From Dermanyssus gallinae (lineage: Eukaryota; Arthropoda; Arachnida; Mesostigmata; Dermanyssidae), in NCBI GenBank assembly GCA_003439945.1, contig QVRM01002800.1, forward strand, positions 1 to 64,000: DNA of 64,000 nucleotides, read 5' to 3'. Below, piece after piece: positions 44,868 to 55,390 of the stretch. Positions within the stretch are counted from its first letter, which is position 1; every line of letters begins with the position of its first letter. The position numbers and the translations under genes are program-made. The notes under the pieces are model-generated. The model was given only the letters and a program-made list of their open reading frames with translations. It had not been told where the DNA came from and made no database searches.

Positions 44868-45005
44868 GTGTTGTGGTTGTGGTGGTTGTTGTCGTTATCG
44901 TTGTCGTCGTTGTTGCTGCTTCAGCTGTTGTTGTCGTCGTCGTCGTCATCGTCGTCGTTGTTGTTGTTGTTGTCGGCGTCGTGGTGGTGTCGTCGTTGTT
45001 GTCGT
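44868..45005. repeat. GTT/GTC-rich trinucleotide array
   Basis: Interrupted TTG/TCG units, reading as poly-Thr on the minus strand. It precedes the candidate exon at 45218. Confidence 0.85.
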
Positions 45006-45217
45006 TACGGTGATCGGTTGATCTCAGTTCGGATCCCACGATTTCAGTCGCCTCGCCATTGCGCCAACGCAACGAGAAGCCCTTCAATTGCTTCAAGCCG
45101 CTTGCCGTCGGAGCCCTGTGCTGCAGGCCGCACACTGTCTCACGCCGCTGTGTGCCTCGATCAGTCCTCAGGATGCGGTCTTGGCGGTCCAGTGTTGGCG
45201 TCAGCCCAAGTGGCGCA

Positions 45218-45394
45218 ATGTTGCTTCTCCTCTGTGTGGCCAGCTCGGCACTGGCCGCTCCAGCGTCCGACGTGCGTCAACAGTTCGGCCGCGATGAGCT
45301 ATCGTCGCGTAATACCTCCGACTACGCAGCACTTGCGATAGTGATCTATGTCGTTGTGAGCATTTTCTACATGGCCGCCGACACAACCCTAAAG
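45218..45394 (+). CDS. Candidate first exon: signal peptide plus transmembrane segment
   Basis: ATG 45218 (G at -3) starts a 59-codon reading. Residues 1-13 (MLLLLCVASSALA) form a signal peptide with likely cleavage before APASDV. Residues 14-35 are polar. Residues 36-52 (YAALAIVIYVVVSIFYM) form a membrane helix, followed by AADTTLK. The reading ends in phase 0 at 45394 in CTAAAG|GTCTGT, a usable splice donor. Immediately afterwards the frame enters a (TA)n tract and gives IYIYIY, so an exon end here makes sense. Family unknown; a small type I membrane protein is the best description. No matching second exon was identified. Confidence 0.45.
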
Positions 45395-45426
45395 GTCTGT
45401 ACTTATTATCCACCTTACGATCCCCT

Positions 45427-45457
<31 letters not shown>

Positions 45458-45659
45458 GATAAATATATTTTTTTCCCTCTTTACATAGAAAATATTGTGA
45501 TGATGTATTTAACTCATAACGGAGTGTAAACAATTGTCCCCCCCCCAGTGAACGTGACGGCAGACTAGTGAATTAACGTGATCAGCCCTAGGTTCAGGCC
45601 TGGTGTCGACCACCTGGATAAGGTGCCAAGCACCGCTGTGGCGTTACCACGTTGTATAC

Positions 45660-46692
45660 AACCAAGAAGAGCCTTTGCCGGAAAAACTCACCAGCGCGTA
45701 GGTCCCCCGTGGCCAATCCAAGACACACTTGCATAACTTAGTAATAACTCCCTCAGTCATTTTACCTGGGCCCCATAGGGTCTTAAAGGCAAATAGGTCG
45801 AAAATCCATAGAGCCTCCGATAGATGCATACTTCCGACACTTATTTATTTCCGTCTGCGAAACAGCATAACCAGCCTGGGTAGCGCCGTGACTAACCATT
45901 AGAGGTGCTAAAGAATCAGTCCCGGTAGCGTCCCAGACGAGTGTCTTCCCACCCTAAAGTCTGTTAGGGTCATCCCATCAGGTCGACGGGAGTTGTCTGT
46001 GTACAAACCTGCGGGTTCGAAAACACAATGGTACCCAGAAGACCTTAGGGCACGGGCTAGGGTATCATTCAAAGCAGCGTGTCTCGTTTGACGGCGCGGA
46101 TACAGGATAAGCCATGGTGACCTAAGGGTGAGACCTTCTCACCACAGCTGCACTCATGTTCCTCGACTAGAGGGACCCCTAGGCGAAGACCAACGCAGAT
46201 CCTGACGACAAAATCATCTAAGAGGGTTCCAAAGGGGGCACTCGGTAGAGCATTGAGCCATGCGCCAGCACCACTAGATGAAACTGCTCGAAGCCGTGCT
46301 TTCTCCACCTCGTCTTCGGCTGAATTGAGAAGAATGGCCAGCTGTATAGCCTCCAACGGCGCGGTCCAGCTTGACTGGGAAATCGGATCCTCCGGAGGGG
46401 TGCTCCAGTGCGTACCTGAGAGACATTGCTTAGAACTTTCTAGTACAGTACGTAACCGTTCGACAGCTGGGGAAATTAATATCCTTGACGCCCTTTGCCA
46501 GGCATAAGACATTGAGGCCACCACTGCCGGGCCTGCGACCAAGACAGCGTCTGGAATGCCTAGGCCTCTTTTTGCCACGGGCAGAAGGGCTTGCCTGCGA
46601 GCTGCCCCTGGCAAACTTAGGTTAAGTAAGAAAGACAGGGACTTTAACGTGTAGGTGTTCAATTTTTCTAAAATATTTATATCTTGCGTCAA
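45660..46692 (-). pseudogene. LINE-B C-terminal fragment, second copy
   Basis: The minus-strand open frame of 207 codons (46692-46069) includes LPVAKRGLGIPDAV, GAGAWLNALPSAPFGTLLDD, ICVGLRLGVPLVEEHECSCG and LGHHGLSC. After frameshifts it continues NDTLARALRSSGY, RRPDGMTLT, DATGTDSLAPL, NKCRKYASIGG and a remnant of the F-x-P-I segment. This is the same LINE C-terminal domain as at 26016-26705, preserved further upstream. The frameshifts lie at about 46070 and about 45940. A (TA)n tract lies 20 bp beyond the 5' end. Confidence 0.85.
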
Positions 46693-46709
46693 GTCAATCC
46701 CACGGAGCA

Positions 46710-46710
<1 letters not shown>

Positions 46711-46746
<36 letters not shown>
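46711..46746. repeat. (TA)n microsatellite
   Basis: TA run adjacent to the LINE-B fragment. Confidence 0.95.
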
Positions 46747-46749
<3 letters not shown>

Positions 46750-47920
46750 AAATTAATATATGATACAAAACAAAGTATATTCATTCAATCAATCAGTCGG
46801 TCATGCATATTCCCACTCAAATATCTGTGCATACATGATGCCACACGTCAATGTTAAACGCCATGCTTTTTTTTTGGCCTTGACACTGTCATGTCTTGCT
46901 CGAATCAATGACAATCATCATCAATTGCTTGCATTTTCTGCCGTTTCATTCAAGGTGTTCCTGTTCAAGACGCTGGCCACCTGCAAGAAGAAGGCTGTCG
47001 GATAAGCTCATCTGTGACATGTGACAGCGGCGAGCGCGCCAGAAGCCCAAACAGTTGGAGGGGGAGGTTGTTTGGCGTCGAGGAATGTGTCACGCGCTGT
47101 ACTGTGTACAGCAGCGAGGGGGATGGGGATCGTGTCTTCATCGACCTCTGCGCGCCCTCCGTTGTAGTCGGCATACAACTGCAACTGCCGCCGCCACCAC
47201 CACCACCATCAACACCACAATCACAACAACAAGAACGACGACAATAACAACAACAACAGCAACAACAACAACACTTAACAACAAGAACACCATCGCCAAC
47301 AACAACAACAACAGCAACAGCAAGAACAACAACAGTTCTACAACTGCTGCTGATATTGCTAAAGATGCTTATCTCCTTCTCCTCCTGCTCTTCCTCCTCA
47401 TCGTTGGGAGAGAGAGATGAGTAGTTCGACCTCGTTCGACCTCGATCGTGTGAAGAATCTCTCTCTCTCTCTGTCCGTCTCTATGTCCGGCCTCAGCGTG
47501 TATGAAGAGCGCCGCGTCGTGTATCTCTCTCACTCTCTGTCTATTAGCCCCGTCCACATCATCGTCATCATCATTCTCGACTCGGCGAGCAACAAACATG
47601 TAATAAACGTTGTTTGATAGTTTTCTTTGTTACTCTACACGTAGACGCATACGAAGCGCATGATGGCAACGCAATGATGAACATTGATCAGCTTGTTGTT
47701 TTCTATCGTGTGCGCTGCTCTAGCAAGGCCCTGATAGAGAGCATAATGCCGAACATAGGTGCCGACCGACCGACCGACGCAGACAGACAGACAGACAAAC
47801 CAACAACTAAATACGCACAGACGCGATTGGATGAATAGACGGGATAGATGGATCATTCACATATCGATCACACAACCAACCACATGTATGTTACACATGA
47901 GCTACTACACTGCGTACATT
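46747..47920. other. Unassigned sequence with CAA array
   Basis: A CAA/CAC/ACA array runs from about 47195 to 47340 and CT-rich stretches lie near 47459-47540. GAC/GACA tandem units occur at about 47764-47800. No gene was recognised. Confidence 0.4.
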
Positions 47921-48336
47921 GCTTCATACACACGCTACATACATGAATTCCTTCATACACATGCTACATACATGAGTTCCTTCATATACATGTTACATAC
48001 ATGAATTTCTTCATACGCATGCTACATACATGAATTATGAATTCCTTCATACACATGGTACATACATGAACTCCTTCATACACATGGTACATACATGAAT
48101 TCCTTCATACACATGCTACATACATTAATTCCTTCATACACATGCTACGTACATGAATTCCTTCATAGACATGGTACATACATGAATTCCTTTATGCACA
48201 TGAAATGCTATATACATTAATTCCTGCATACACATGCTACATACATGAATTCCTGCATACACATGCTACATACATGAATTCCTTCATACACATCATGCTA
48301 CATACATTAATTCCTGCATACGTACAAACTACATAC
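47921..48336. repeat. 29-bp minisatellite, about 14 copies
   Basis: Tandem units reading TTCCTTCATACACATGCTAC then ATACATGAA. Variants are limited to a few substitutions, one 7-nt insertion (unit 4), one 5-nt insertion (unit 10) and a 3-nt insertion (unit 13). Most units carry an EcoRI-type GAATTC at the junction and the small inverted repeat ATGAA-TTCC-TTCAT. No spacers separate the units, so it is not a CRISPR. Confidence 0.95.
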
Positions 48337-48749
48337 GACCATTATTAACACATTCAGTCGTACACCTGAACGTATCCGAGATGTACGGGGGTGGCTGGGT
48401 GGAGGGGAGCGGAGGGGAGGGAGTAGGGGCAGCCGCGGACGGGGGGTGACGGAGGCGCGAGTACGTATTATGGAATGTTATAGAATGTTATGATTGGTAG
48501 ATTCGTCGTAGTGGTAAGCGCTGCTGCTGCTGCTGTTGTTGTTTAGTTGTTGTCGTCGTTGTCGTCGTCGTAGTAATAATCACCGTATATCGTTGTCATC
48601 GCCCGTAGATGCTGTGCGGAAGCCGTCACCATCGCTGCTGCCACCGCTGCCGCAAAACCAACAAAGAAGAACTCCGAATAATGCCACAGCGGTCCCATTA
48701 GGAGCATCTCGCCTCGTCTCGAAGCTCGTCTCTGTGCTTATACGCACAG

Positions 48750-48780
<31 letters not shown>

Positions 48781-49169
48781 CAGTCTATTTATTATTTGCT
48801 CGGTTCGTATGCAAGTCAGTCCAAGCTAACAACACACAACGTTTCGTCTCCAAACTCTAAAACACAATATTCGCATTATGTATGAGCGTAGACCAATGTA
48901 ATTATAATAAAGAACACGATGAGATTAAACAAACCCAGTGCGACAAAGTGGTTTCGCTCATGATAGTAATGAAGTTACCAAGTCGGATGTGAACCTTGTC
49001 GGGGGGGGTGGGTGGGAGCGAGGGAGGGAGTTGAATAGGTTCATAGTGTATATGCAATTGCGTTTGTCTCTGTGTGTGTGTCTGGTACGACGATATGTAT
49101 GCGTATTTGCCGTAAATTCACTTTTTCTTAGAGGCATATGAATAACGTTTTTTATACGACGTACAACCA
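48337..49169. other. Unassigned sequence, partly G-rich
   Basis: A G-rich stretch lies at 48388-48450 (many GGGG runs), GTT/GTC units at about 48520-48575, a TA tract at 48762-48780 and a G-run at 49001-49007. No gene was recognised. Confidence 0.4.
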
Positions 49170-49545
49170 CGGGACACTGATCATCGATGTCGGATCGGCT
49201 GCGATTGGCGCTCCGGGTAATTTGAGAATAAAATTGCTAGTTTTTCGCTAGCAACAAAAAAAACAACAAAAGTCATCGCGTGATGTACAATGATAAAAAC
49301 CTGTGAATGATTGGATGAATTAAAGATACGCAATTAACGAGCATTTAAAAATGTGCAGTTAATTTTTGTTTTTTATAAATATAAGAAAACTGCATTTAGT
49401 CTAAATCGAAGCCGATCTATTCGACTTCTTGTGCAGCGGCAACGTAGGCTTTTTCGGCATCATCTTTTGTCGGTAAACAGTCATATTACATAAGGGTCAT
49501 AATATCAAAAGCGTAAAAGGACAAACAATAAGAAAAAAACAAGTA
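49170..49545 (+). repeat. 376-bp direct repeat, unit 1
   Basis: It starts CGGGACACTGATCATCGATG and contains GTCGGATCGGCTG, GCTAGCAACAAAAAA, AAAATGTGCAG, GCAACGTAGGCTTTTTCGGC and AAAAGCGTAAA. The same order is repeated from 49546 and, after the LINE-A insertion, from 50803. It encodes nothing recognisable and may be an unclassified repeat family. Confidence 0.8.
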
Positions 49546-49646
49546 CGGGCACTGATTCAATGTCGGATCTGCTGTGCGGACGCGCTTTTGGGTAATTTGA
49601 AAATAAACTTTGCTGATTTTTTGCTAGCAACAAAAAACAAGTCATT
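49546..49646 (+). repeat. 376-bp direct repeat, unit 2 left part
   Basis: Matches the first 100 bp of unit 1 (CGGGCACTGATTCAATGTCG, then GGGTAATTTGA and GCTAGCAACAAAAA). It is interrupted at 49646 by the LINE-A insertion. Confidence 0.8.
49633..49646 (+). repeat. Target-site duplication of LINE-A insertion, left
   Basis: AAAAACAAGTCATT, identical to 50789-50802. Everything between the two copies is LINE-A, and the sequence outside rejoins as a continuous repeat unit. Confidence 0.88.
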
Positions 49647-50788
49647 CAATTCAATTATATTTATTTCACTCAGATTGAGTATAATATACAATTCAAGATG
49701 TTTCTTCATAATATTATCTTCTTCACGCTTTCGGCGAGAGAAGTAGTGCAACGATGTTATGTCCAGCGCTGTGCATTCCAATGCATGGTACTTGGCACAC
49801 CTCTGCAGGCAGAACCGGCAGGTGCACAACTCGCACTCCTCGTGAAAGGCTGCGTTTGAACATTCCAGATAGTAATAACCATGCACTATGTACCTGGTGT
49901 ATACGTGGCGACTGTCACATGCAGGACCAGACCAAAGGTGCAAGGCATTGAAAACGTCCAAACCACCGACCTCCCGTCTGGCCTGTTCGACTTTAGCTTT
50001 CCATTCAGAAATAAAACATTCGTATGGTACTGTACGCGGCATCTTCAGCCTTAGTCGGATTGGTTCAGTAGCCGGTGAACAGCCTGACATGAAATACACA
50101 AAGCGGCTCCTTGTTCGAATAGGCAAGCAAAGCACTTCATATATAATGAGAAACACCTCTTAAGCTGGTTAAAATCCGCTAGTGTAAGGTGGTTCCACAC
50201 CCTGTCAAGGCCATACATCAGCCCCGGAACAATCTTAAGCATGAAGAGCCTCACTGCTGAGAAAACGAACAGTCTGCGGACATTGCCTAATTCCCCGTAA
50301 AGAGACCCAAGTGCCTTCCGTACTGTTTCGTTTATATGCGCTGTGAACGTCGTTCCTGTATAATGAACCCGAAGGCCAAGATACTGGAAAGAGTTAACAA
50401 ACTCCAATGGTTGGCCGCCGCAACGTATAACGTCTCAGGCAGCCAATCGACCTCCACGCCTGAATTTCATGGCTTTGGTCTTACTGGTGTTTATCTCAAG
50501 TCCCTTCGAGACAAGGAACGCCTCTTTCATAGAGGTAATGCGCTTGATGGCACCTAGGTCGCGATGAGCGACCACGATATCATCTGCATACATCACCACC
50601 ACGGCTTTTTGGTACTCCTGTCGGACGTAACCGATAAGGTCAGCAAGGAGAAGTGTAAACGAGACGCTGATCACGGGTCTCCTTGCGGAGTTCCCACAAT
50701 TTGCTTAATCTCCAATATACCCTGCTCACCGTCTACCAACAAGGTGTCCTCCTTAAAGAAACTTGCTTATTATATTATTACACTCAGG
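49647..50788 (-). mobile_element. LINE-A, 5'-truncated insertion (reference copy)
   Basis: A 1,142-bp insertion on the minus strand, bounded by a 14-bp target duplication. The coding order is IVGTPQGDP (RT domain B), then after a stop/frameshift VISVSFTLLLADLI, VVVMYADDIVVAHRD (catalytic YADD at about 50578-50590) and KTKAMKFRRGG. These are followed by LEFVNSFQYLGLRVHYTG, the thumb region GLDRVWNHLTLADF, and a Cys/His-rich C terminus (FHEECELCTCRFC, CAKYHALEC). The 3' end is short AT-rich sequence ending ATAATTGAATTG. The 5' truncation is typical of LINE insertions. Frameshifts make it inactive. Clade not assigned. Confidence 0.88.
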
Positions 50789-50802
50789 AAAAACAAGTCA
50801 TT
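50789..50802 (+). repeat. Target-site duplication of LINE-A insertion, right
   Basis: AAAAACAAGTCATT, an exact copy of 49633-49646, followed by GCGTGGTGTAAG, which matches unit 1 after its GTCATC. Confidence 0.88.
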
Positions 50803-51075
50803 GCGTGGTGTAAGAAGAGGAAGCTATGGGTGGTTGAATGAATTGATGAAGGTTCACACTTAACGAGATTTTTAAAATGTGCAGTTTTTGAAAAAAAACT
50901 TTTTAAAATGTGCAGTTTTTAGAAAAAATGCATTTAGAGTGGATCGATGACCTATTCGGCTTTACGCACAACGGCGACGTAGGTTTGTTCGGCATCTTAT
51001 TTTGTTGATAAATTATCATATTGCAATAAGTTTATAGTAGCAAAAACGTAAAGAGCAACGGAAACCTTACCTGAG
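50803..51075 (+). repeat. 376-bp direct repeat, unit 2 right part
   Basis: Continues unit 2: AAAATGTGCAG (present twice here), TGCATTTAGAG, GACCTATTCGGC, GGCGACGTAGG and AAAACGTAAAGAG match unit 1 positions 49290-49520 in order. Confidence 0.78.
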
Positions 51076-51127
51076 CAAAATAAAATATATTTAAGTTTTG
51101 CCTCTTGCCGAGTAGATTATTCTCTCT

Positions 51128-51132
<5 letters not shown>

Positions 51133-51178
<46 letters not shown>
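51133..51178. repeat. (TA)n microsatellite
   Basis: TA run of about 46 bp, about 110 bp from a mariner remnant. Confidence 0.95.
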
Positions 51179-51179
<1 letters not shown>

Positions 51180-51289
51180 CACTAAATTGTTTATTGGTGC
51201 TTCAACCAGTAAAGAAGAGTAAAGAATTTAATCATAGCGGATCAAAAACTTCTGATACACATTTAGAATATTTATTGAATCGGCCAAGT

Positions 51290-52170
51290 GTTTTTGTTTG
51301 CTTTAGAATAACTATTACCCGCTGTAGTTGTGCCATCATCTTTCCTACTATTCGAAACCTTTAGAACGAGTCCTCCAAACTGAGCTGAGGTGATCCTACG
51401 AATTTCTATTTATCTTCTCTAACGTCTCAAAACGTTGCAAATATTTTATCCATAGAAACAGGAACAGTCACACGAAGCCAGACCCGGTAAATAGAGAGAT
51501 TGTAGAAATATTAGAATCGACTTTTTCAATATTATCAATATTATATTCATCGCCTCTGCGTTGTCACGATAGAATGTCCAGGAGTTGTTTGTCCAGAGTT
51601 TAGGGCCCTTTGCGTCGGACGTGCTTTCACAATTTTTTTAACATTTCGCGGTAGTATTTCTTGTTGACCGTAGAACCGGGTGTCAAATATTCGTGGAAGA
51701 TGACTTTCTTGTAATAAAAAAAAAACAGTCAAAAGAACCTTGGTGTCGGATCTGCTTAATCTGAATTTCTTTGATCGACTCTCTTCTTGGAAGCACCACT
51801 TTGAGGATTGAGCTTTGGTCTCGATGTCACACACTCGGTTTCTGTAATCATTCTCTGAAGCAGGGTCTTTGTGGTACCGTTTGAAGGTTCAATTCGGCAC
51901 TTTAATTTGCCGGAAATTCGACATTTTTGGAACGAACTTAGCTGCCATCTTCTGACCATAACATATCTCCAGTTCATCAGCTATTGTAATTCTGCGTTAA
52001 GTATGATATCAGGAACTTCTTCAACGTTTCTTCCGTTATTGACTTCAAAGGTTTTCCCGAACGAGAGCCAATTTCAGTCTTTTCACGTCTGTCGAAATTG
52101 ACGGTGCCACCTAGAGTGTTGCCGAACACTGCTTGATCACTATAAGCAGTCCGTAACATTTCGCCCATAT
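51290..52170 (-). pseudogene. mariner transposase remnant (mariner-3)
   Basis: Minus-strand pieces in mariner order: MLRTAYSDQAVF, GSRSGKPLKSITEETLKKF, a segment with LLQRMITETECV where VTGDES/T is expected, YDIETKAQSSKW, KKFRLSRSDTKVLLTVFF, LTPGSTVNKKYY (after a frameshift) and FYRDNAEA where HDNAPAH is expected. Then come SLYLPGLASCDCSCF for the PPYSPDLAPCDFFLF segment, and FETLEKINRNS. The first catalytic Asp is missing. Asp remains in DNAEA and in SCD. Multiple frameshifts. No terminal inverted repeats were found. It is a different lineage from mariner-1. Confidence 0.78.
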
Positions 52171-53603
52171 TAGAACATATGACTTGGATTAACGCGTGGC
52201 TAACTAAAATAGATAAACTGTTCGTATGTTACGGATACGTTAACTAAAGAAAGCCTACACCTTCCATGTTCAGTCATCAACGTGGGTTTTGAGCACCTCG
52301 ACACCACCAGACGGCCGCGGCATTCTCGTGGTGATTGCGAATCAAGAGTTGCAGCAGCCTGCAGTTGTTTCGCGGGTACCAGCACTTCCTAGTGGCTCAG
52401 ACATCTTGTAAAACAGCGTTTTACTCATTGGCCCGAGTCTGCCTAGTGTTTAGACCGCCAAAGGAACGAAGTTGCGCGTGCGACGGAGTTTACAATACTC
52501 ACGTCATTTGTTCTGTTCACTAAACCTTCGTATTAGCCCAAAACAAAAAATAAACCCCGTAGTCGATAAAGGAGGTAGTAAAAGAATCGACCCATCTCCA
52601 GGGGGGTAATGGTGACCGGCCGGGACAACTTCAGTCGAGCTTAAGCGGGGCCCGTGGGTGCCTGAATGCAAGACGCCCCGTCGAGCACAAACAGGCCCGT
52701 GCGTAAGAAGTATTGTCGATAGTTGCAGGTGTCCTGCAGAACAACCTACGATCCGTTCTTCACGCACCAAACGGTCATATCATCTAAAGGCTCTTACTAG
52801 TTCGCCGGGTGTGCACATGCCTGTACTACTTACATAGATTCTGAGTCAGAGGCTCGTTCGCGCAGATATGCATGGACGTCAAGTAACCTATGTGAACAGT
52901 AAACCTTCTGCCTCTACTGCCCACATGAGGAGACTTTCTGGAGCAGTTTCTCATCTGCCTTTGGCGACCATTGTTCCCAGGACGCTAGCTCGGCTGGTGC
53001 CTGAGCGATCAAAGCGCGGGTTGGTTGAGTATGGCCAAACAATTGATTGTACTAATAACTCAATTGTGTTTGACAAGCATATTCAAAGTAGATATCATAA
53101 CTTGTTTTGAGGAAATAAAAAAATAAGGCATGTATGTTAACACGAGCTGTTTATTCTCACGTTGGGTAAATATCACTGCATTGCTACAATGACAAATAAT
53201 ACGATGTATTACGATCAGGTCCTTGAACTGGACAATGATATGTTTACGGGCTCGATAGATACAAAACCCCTGTGCGGCAAGGAGTACACACTTTCATTCT
53301 TACATGCGTTTACGTGAATATCTTTAGGCAAAATAGGGTAGTTTGGCCCACACTCAGGCAGCATAGATAGCTCTAACTGACTCAACAACATTTTCATGGC
53401 TGGACGCCTTTATGCACATATTTAGATTACCGTCGTAAAGCTTGCTTTCTGCATAAGACCCTATAATACTTAAGTCTTATGAAACCCCGGGGGCAAAATA
53501 CAACGCTGGAAAGTTTCCTTTACATTGATTTTAAAATTTGTAGTGTATGGGGAAATGCCACTGCGGATAATTATAACCGACTCCTAAGGATATAGTCGCG
53601 GGA

Positions 53604-53606
<3 letters not shown>
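52171..53606. other. Unassigned sequence
   Basis: Open frames at minus 52504-52770 and plus 52868-53110 carry no recognised motif. No repeats longer than about 20 bp were noticed. Confidence 0.35.

Positions 53607-53671
<65 letters not shown>
53607..53671. repeat. (TA)n microsatellite, 65 bp
   Basis: TA run ending about 20 bp from the 3' side of the mariner-2 remnant. Confidence 0.95.
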
Positions 53672-53674
<3 letters not shown>

Positions 53675-53689
53675 GTATTATTAAATAGT

Positions 53690-54420
53690 TTTGATTTAAA
53701 TAAAAACAATAACTACAATAGAAAAATATTCAATAATGTATTCTCCGCTCTTGCTGCTTACGACTTCATCCCACTTCTCGACGAATATTGATGATTTCGT
53801 TCCGCCGGAAATGGCCCTGTGTCAAAAAAGTTGTTGGGCCAGTTTTTGAGGTTCACTTCGTCGTCGGAGATAACTCTCTTCATCTGATTTGACATGGAGC
53901 GGGAAATGTAATAATTGGTAGAACATCTCTCAATACCTTTCCAGTCCCACCAAACGCAGATCATAGTTTTCTTTGGGTGAAGATTCTGCTTGATTCACGG
54001 TTTCGGCGTATCCCCTGAAGCCTCTTGCTCTTTTATTTGCTCAATGTTGACGTATAGGCACTATTTCTCATCTCCCGTGACGATTGGTATAGGAAACGTT
54101 GTTTGTGTTATTTCTTTGTTTTCTTCGTTGAATTCATGAGGCACCCAAGCTCCGAGTTTTTGAGTAAAATTAATCCGCAATTTACAAATGGTTTGGCGAC
54201 CGCCGAGCGCCTTGAGACGTTCTTCGTCGAATTCAGAAGATCTTCCGCTGCGAGGCATATCGTTCAGGTCAAACTCGCCTATCTTGAGCTTCGCAAACCA
54301 TCTCTGTGACGTAGACTGGCTTAAGAGCCTTTTTCGCACAGGTCGCAAATGTCACGAGCAACTTCGGCAGCTTTTTGACGTTTTTGATGAAAAGCAGGTG
54401 CTGATTTGCCCCCTGGGTAT
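53690..54420 (-). pseudogene. mariner transposase remnant (mariner-2)
   Basis: Minus-strand pieces: FHQKRQKAAEVARDICDLC, a stop, QRWFAKLKIGEFDLNDMPRS, FDEERLKALG, a shortened HTH, KLGAWVPHEFNEENKE and IVTGDEK. After a stop in place of Trp come LYVNI, HPKKTMICVWWDWKGI, then LKNWPNNFFD and the C-terminal VEKWDEVVSSKSGEYI near 53740. The first Asp (TGDEK) is present. About 90-100 residues after WWDWKGI are deleted, including the HDNA and third-Asp regions. A second deletion removes most of the DNA-binding linker. Sequence style fits the cecropia/Hsmar1-like lineage rather than mariner-1. Confidence 0.82.
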
Positions 54421-54819
54421 TCCAGGCAGTAAGCCAGAAAAATAATGAAAACAAAATATATGAAAAATAGATACCACCATAGAGCAGGAAAAGCTCATTC
54501 CAATGCACCTACGCATTAACCCAAACAACAAATTGAATCGTTGTAAATGCTGCGGCAGAAAGGCGGGTTGTCCCTTAACCGTGGGCAACAATCGAATGAT
54601 GAACGCCGCGTTCTCGCGTTGAATTTATACGGGTGTCCTCAGTAGCAGAAACTGCCATGCCTCCTAGCTCCGGTTGCCGCAGCAACCGTCTGGTCCCAGT
54701 TCCGCCTGAAAACTCCTTGTGATTTTCACTATTGGGTCTCGAAGTGTCTCGAAGGCGACTGGTTTAACGATGAACATTTTCCAGTTTGCAATATGTTTTA
54801 TGCAAGGCGAGCGGCTGGC

Positions 54820-55340
54820 TGCTTCAACTTTCCGGCTGGTATAACGACAATATAATGGGGCCAACATACAATATATGGCAACGTCGTATACCAGTCAATC
54901 GCAGCGGTCGCGGTTGTCTCTTTGATGACAGTCCAATAGGCTTTTTACTATATGTACGTTGACATACTGCATTAGCCAATGCGTTACGTTGTCGGTATCG
55001 GAGAGCTGCTTGAGAACCTACCGACCCTCCTCCTCCAAGCAAAGGTCTGCTGTACATGGAAGACACCGGTGTGTCACATTTAGCACAATTTTGTGCAAAT
55101 CTGCCTGATTCGCCCAAACGTAGACCGTGGACGATGCAGAGTATGATACTGTCCAGTATCGTATAGTAGCCTGCAAGTATAAAATCGAGCAGATTAAATA
55201 AGAGGTCAAGGATTTGAACTCATAGAATGCCTTGCACCATTGGTTTGGTCCAACTGCCTGGTTATGACTGCCTAGTATAATCAAACACTACCTTTCACGA
55301 GAAATACAAGTTGTGCATCTACCGGCTCTACCTGCAGCGG

Positions 55341-55341
<1 letters not shown>
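54820..55341 (+). pseudogene. LINE-A fragment
   Basis: Plus-strand DNA aligns with the coding strand of the reference LINE-A. ATGCCTTGCACCATTGGTTTGG matches ATGCCTTGCACCTTTGGTCTGG, and CCTTTCACGAGAAATACAAG matches CCTTTCACGAGGAGTGCGAG. The piece reading GGAGAGCTGCTTGAGAACC matches the segment upstream. The C-terminal Cys/His codons have mostly changed (KYKLCIYRLYLQR for ECELCTCRFCLQR). It ends at a (TA)n tract before the 3' end. Confidence 0.72.

Positions 55342-55343
<2 letters not shown>

Positions 55344-55388
<45 letters not shown>
55344..55388. repeat. (TA)n microsatellite
   Basis: TA run that directly truncates the LINE-A fragment. Confidence 0.95.

Positions 55389-55390
<2 letters not shown>

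Noticed and set aside
45541..45548. G/C-run near the 3' side of both LINE-B copies (also 26562-26574)
   Set aside because: The runs lie at different distances from the coding end and several other G-runs occur elsewhere, so the association may be chance.
47921..48336. CRISPR-like array
   Set aside because: Units of 29 bp follow directly without unique spacers, and the sequence context is eukaryotic.
50336..50557. Plus-strand open frames over LINE-A
   Set aside because: They are antisense to the reverse transcriptase coding region.
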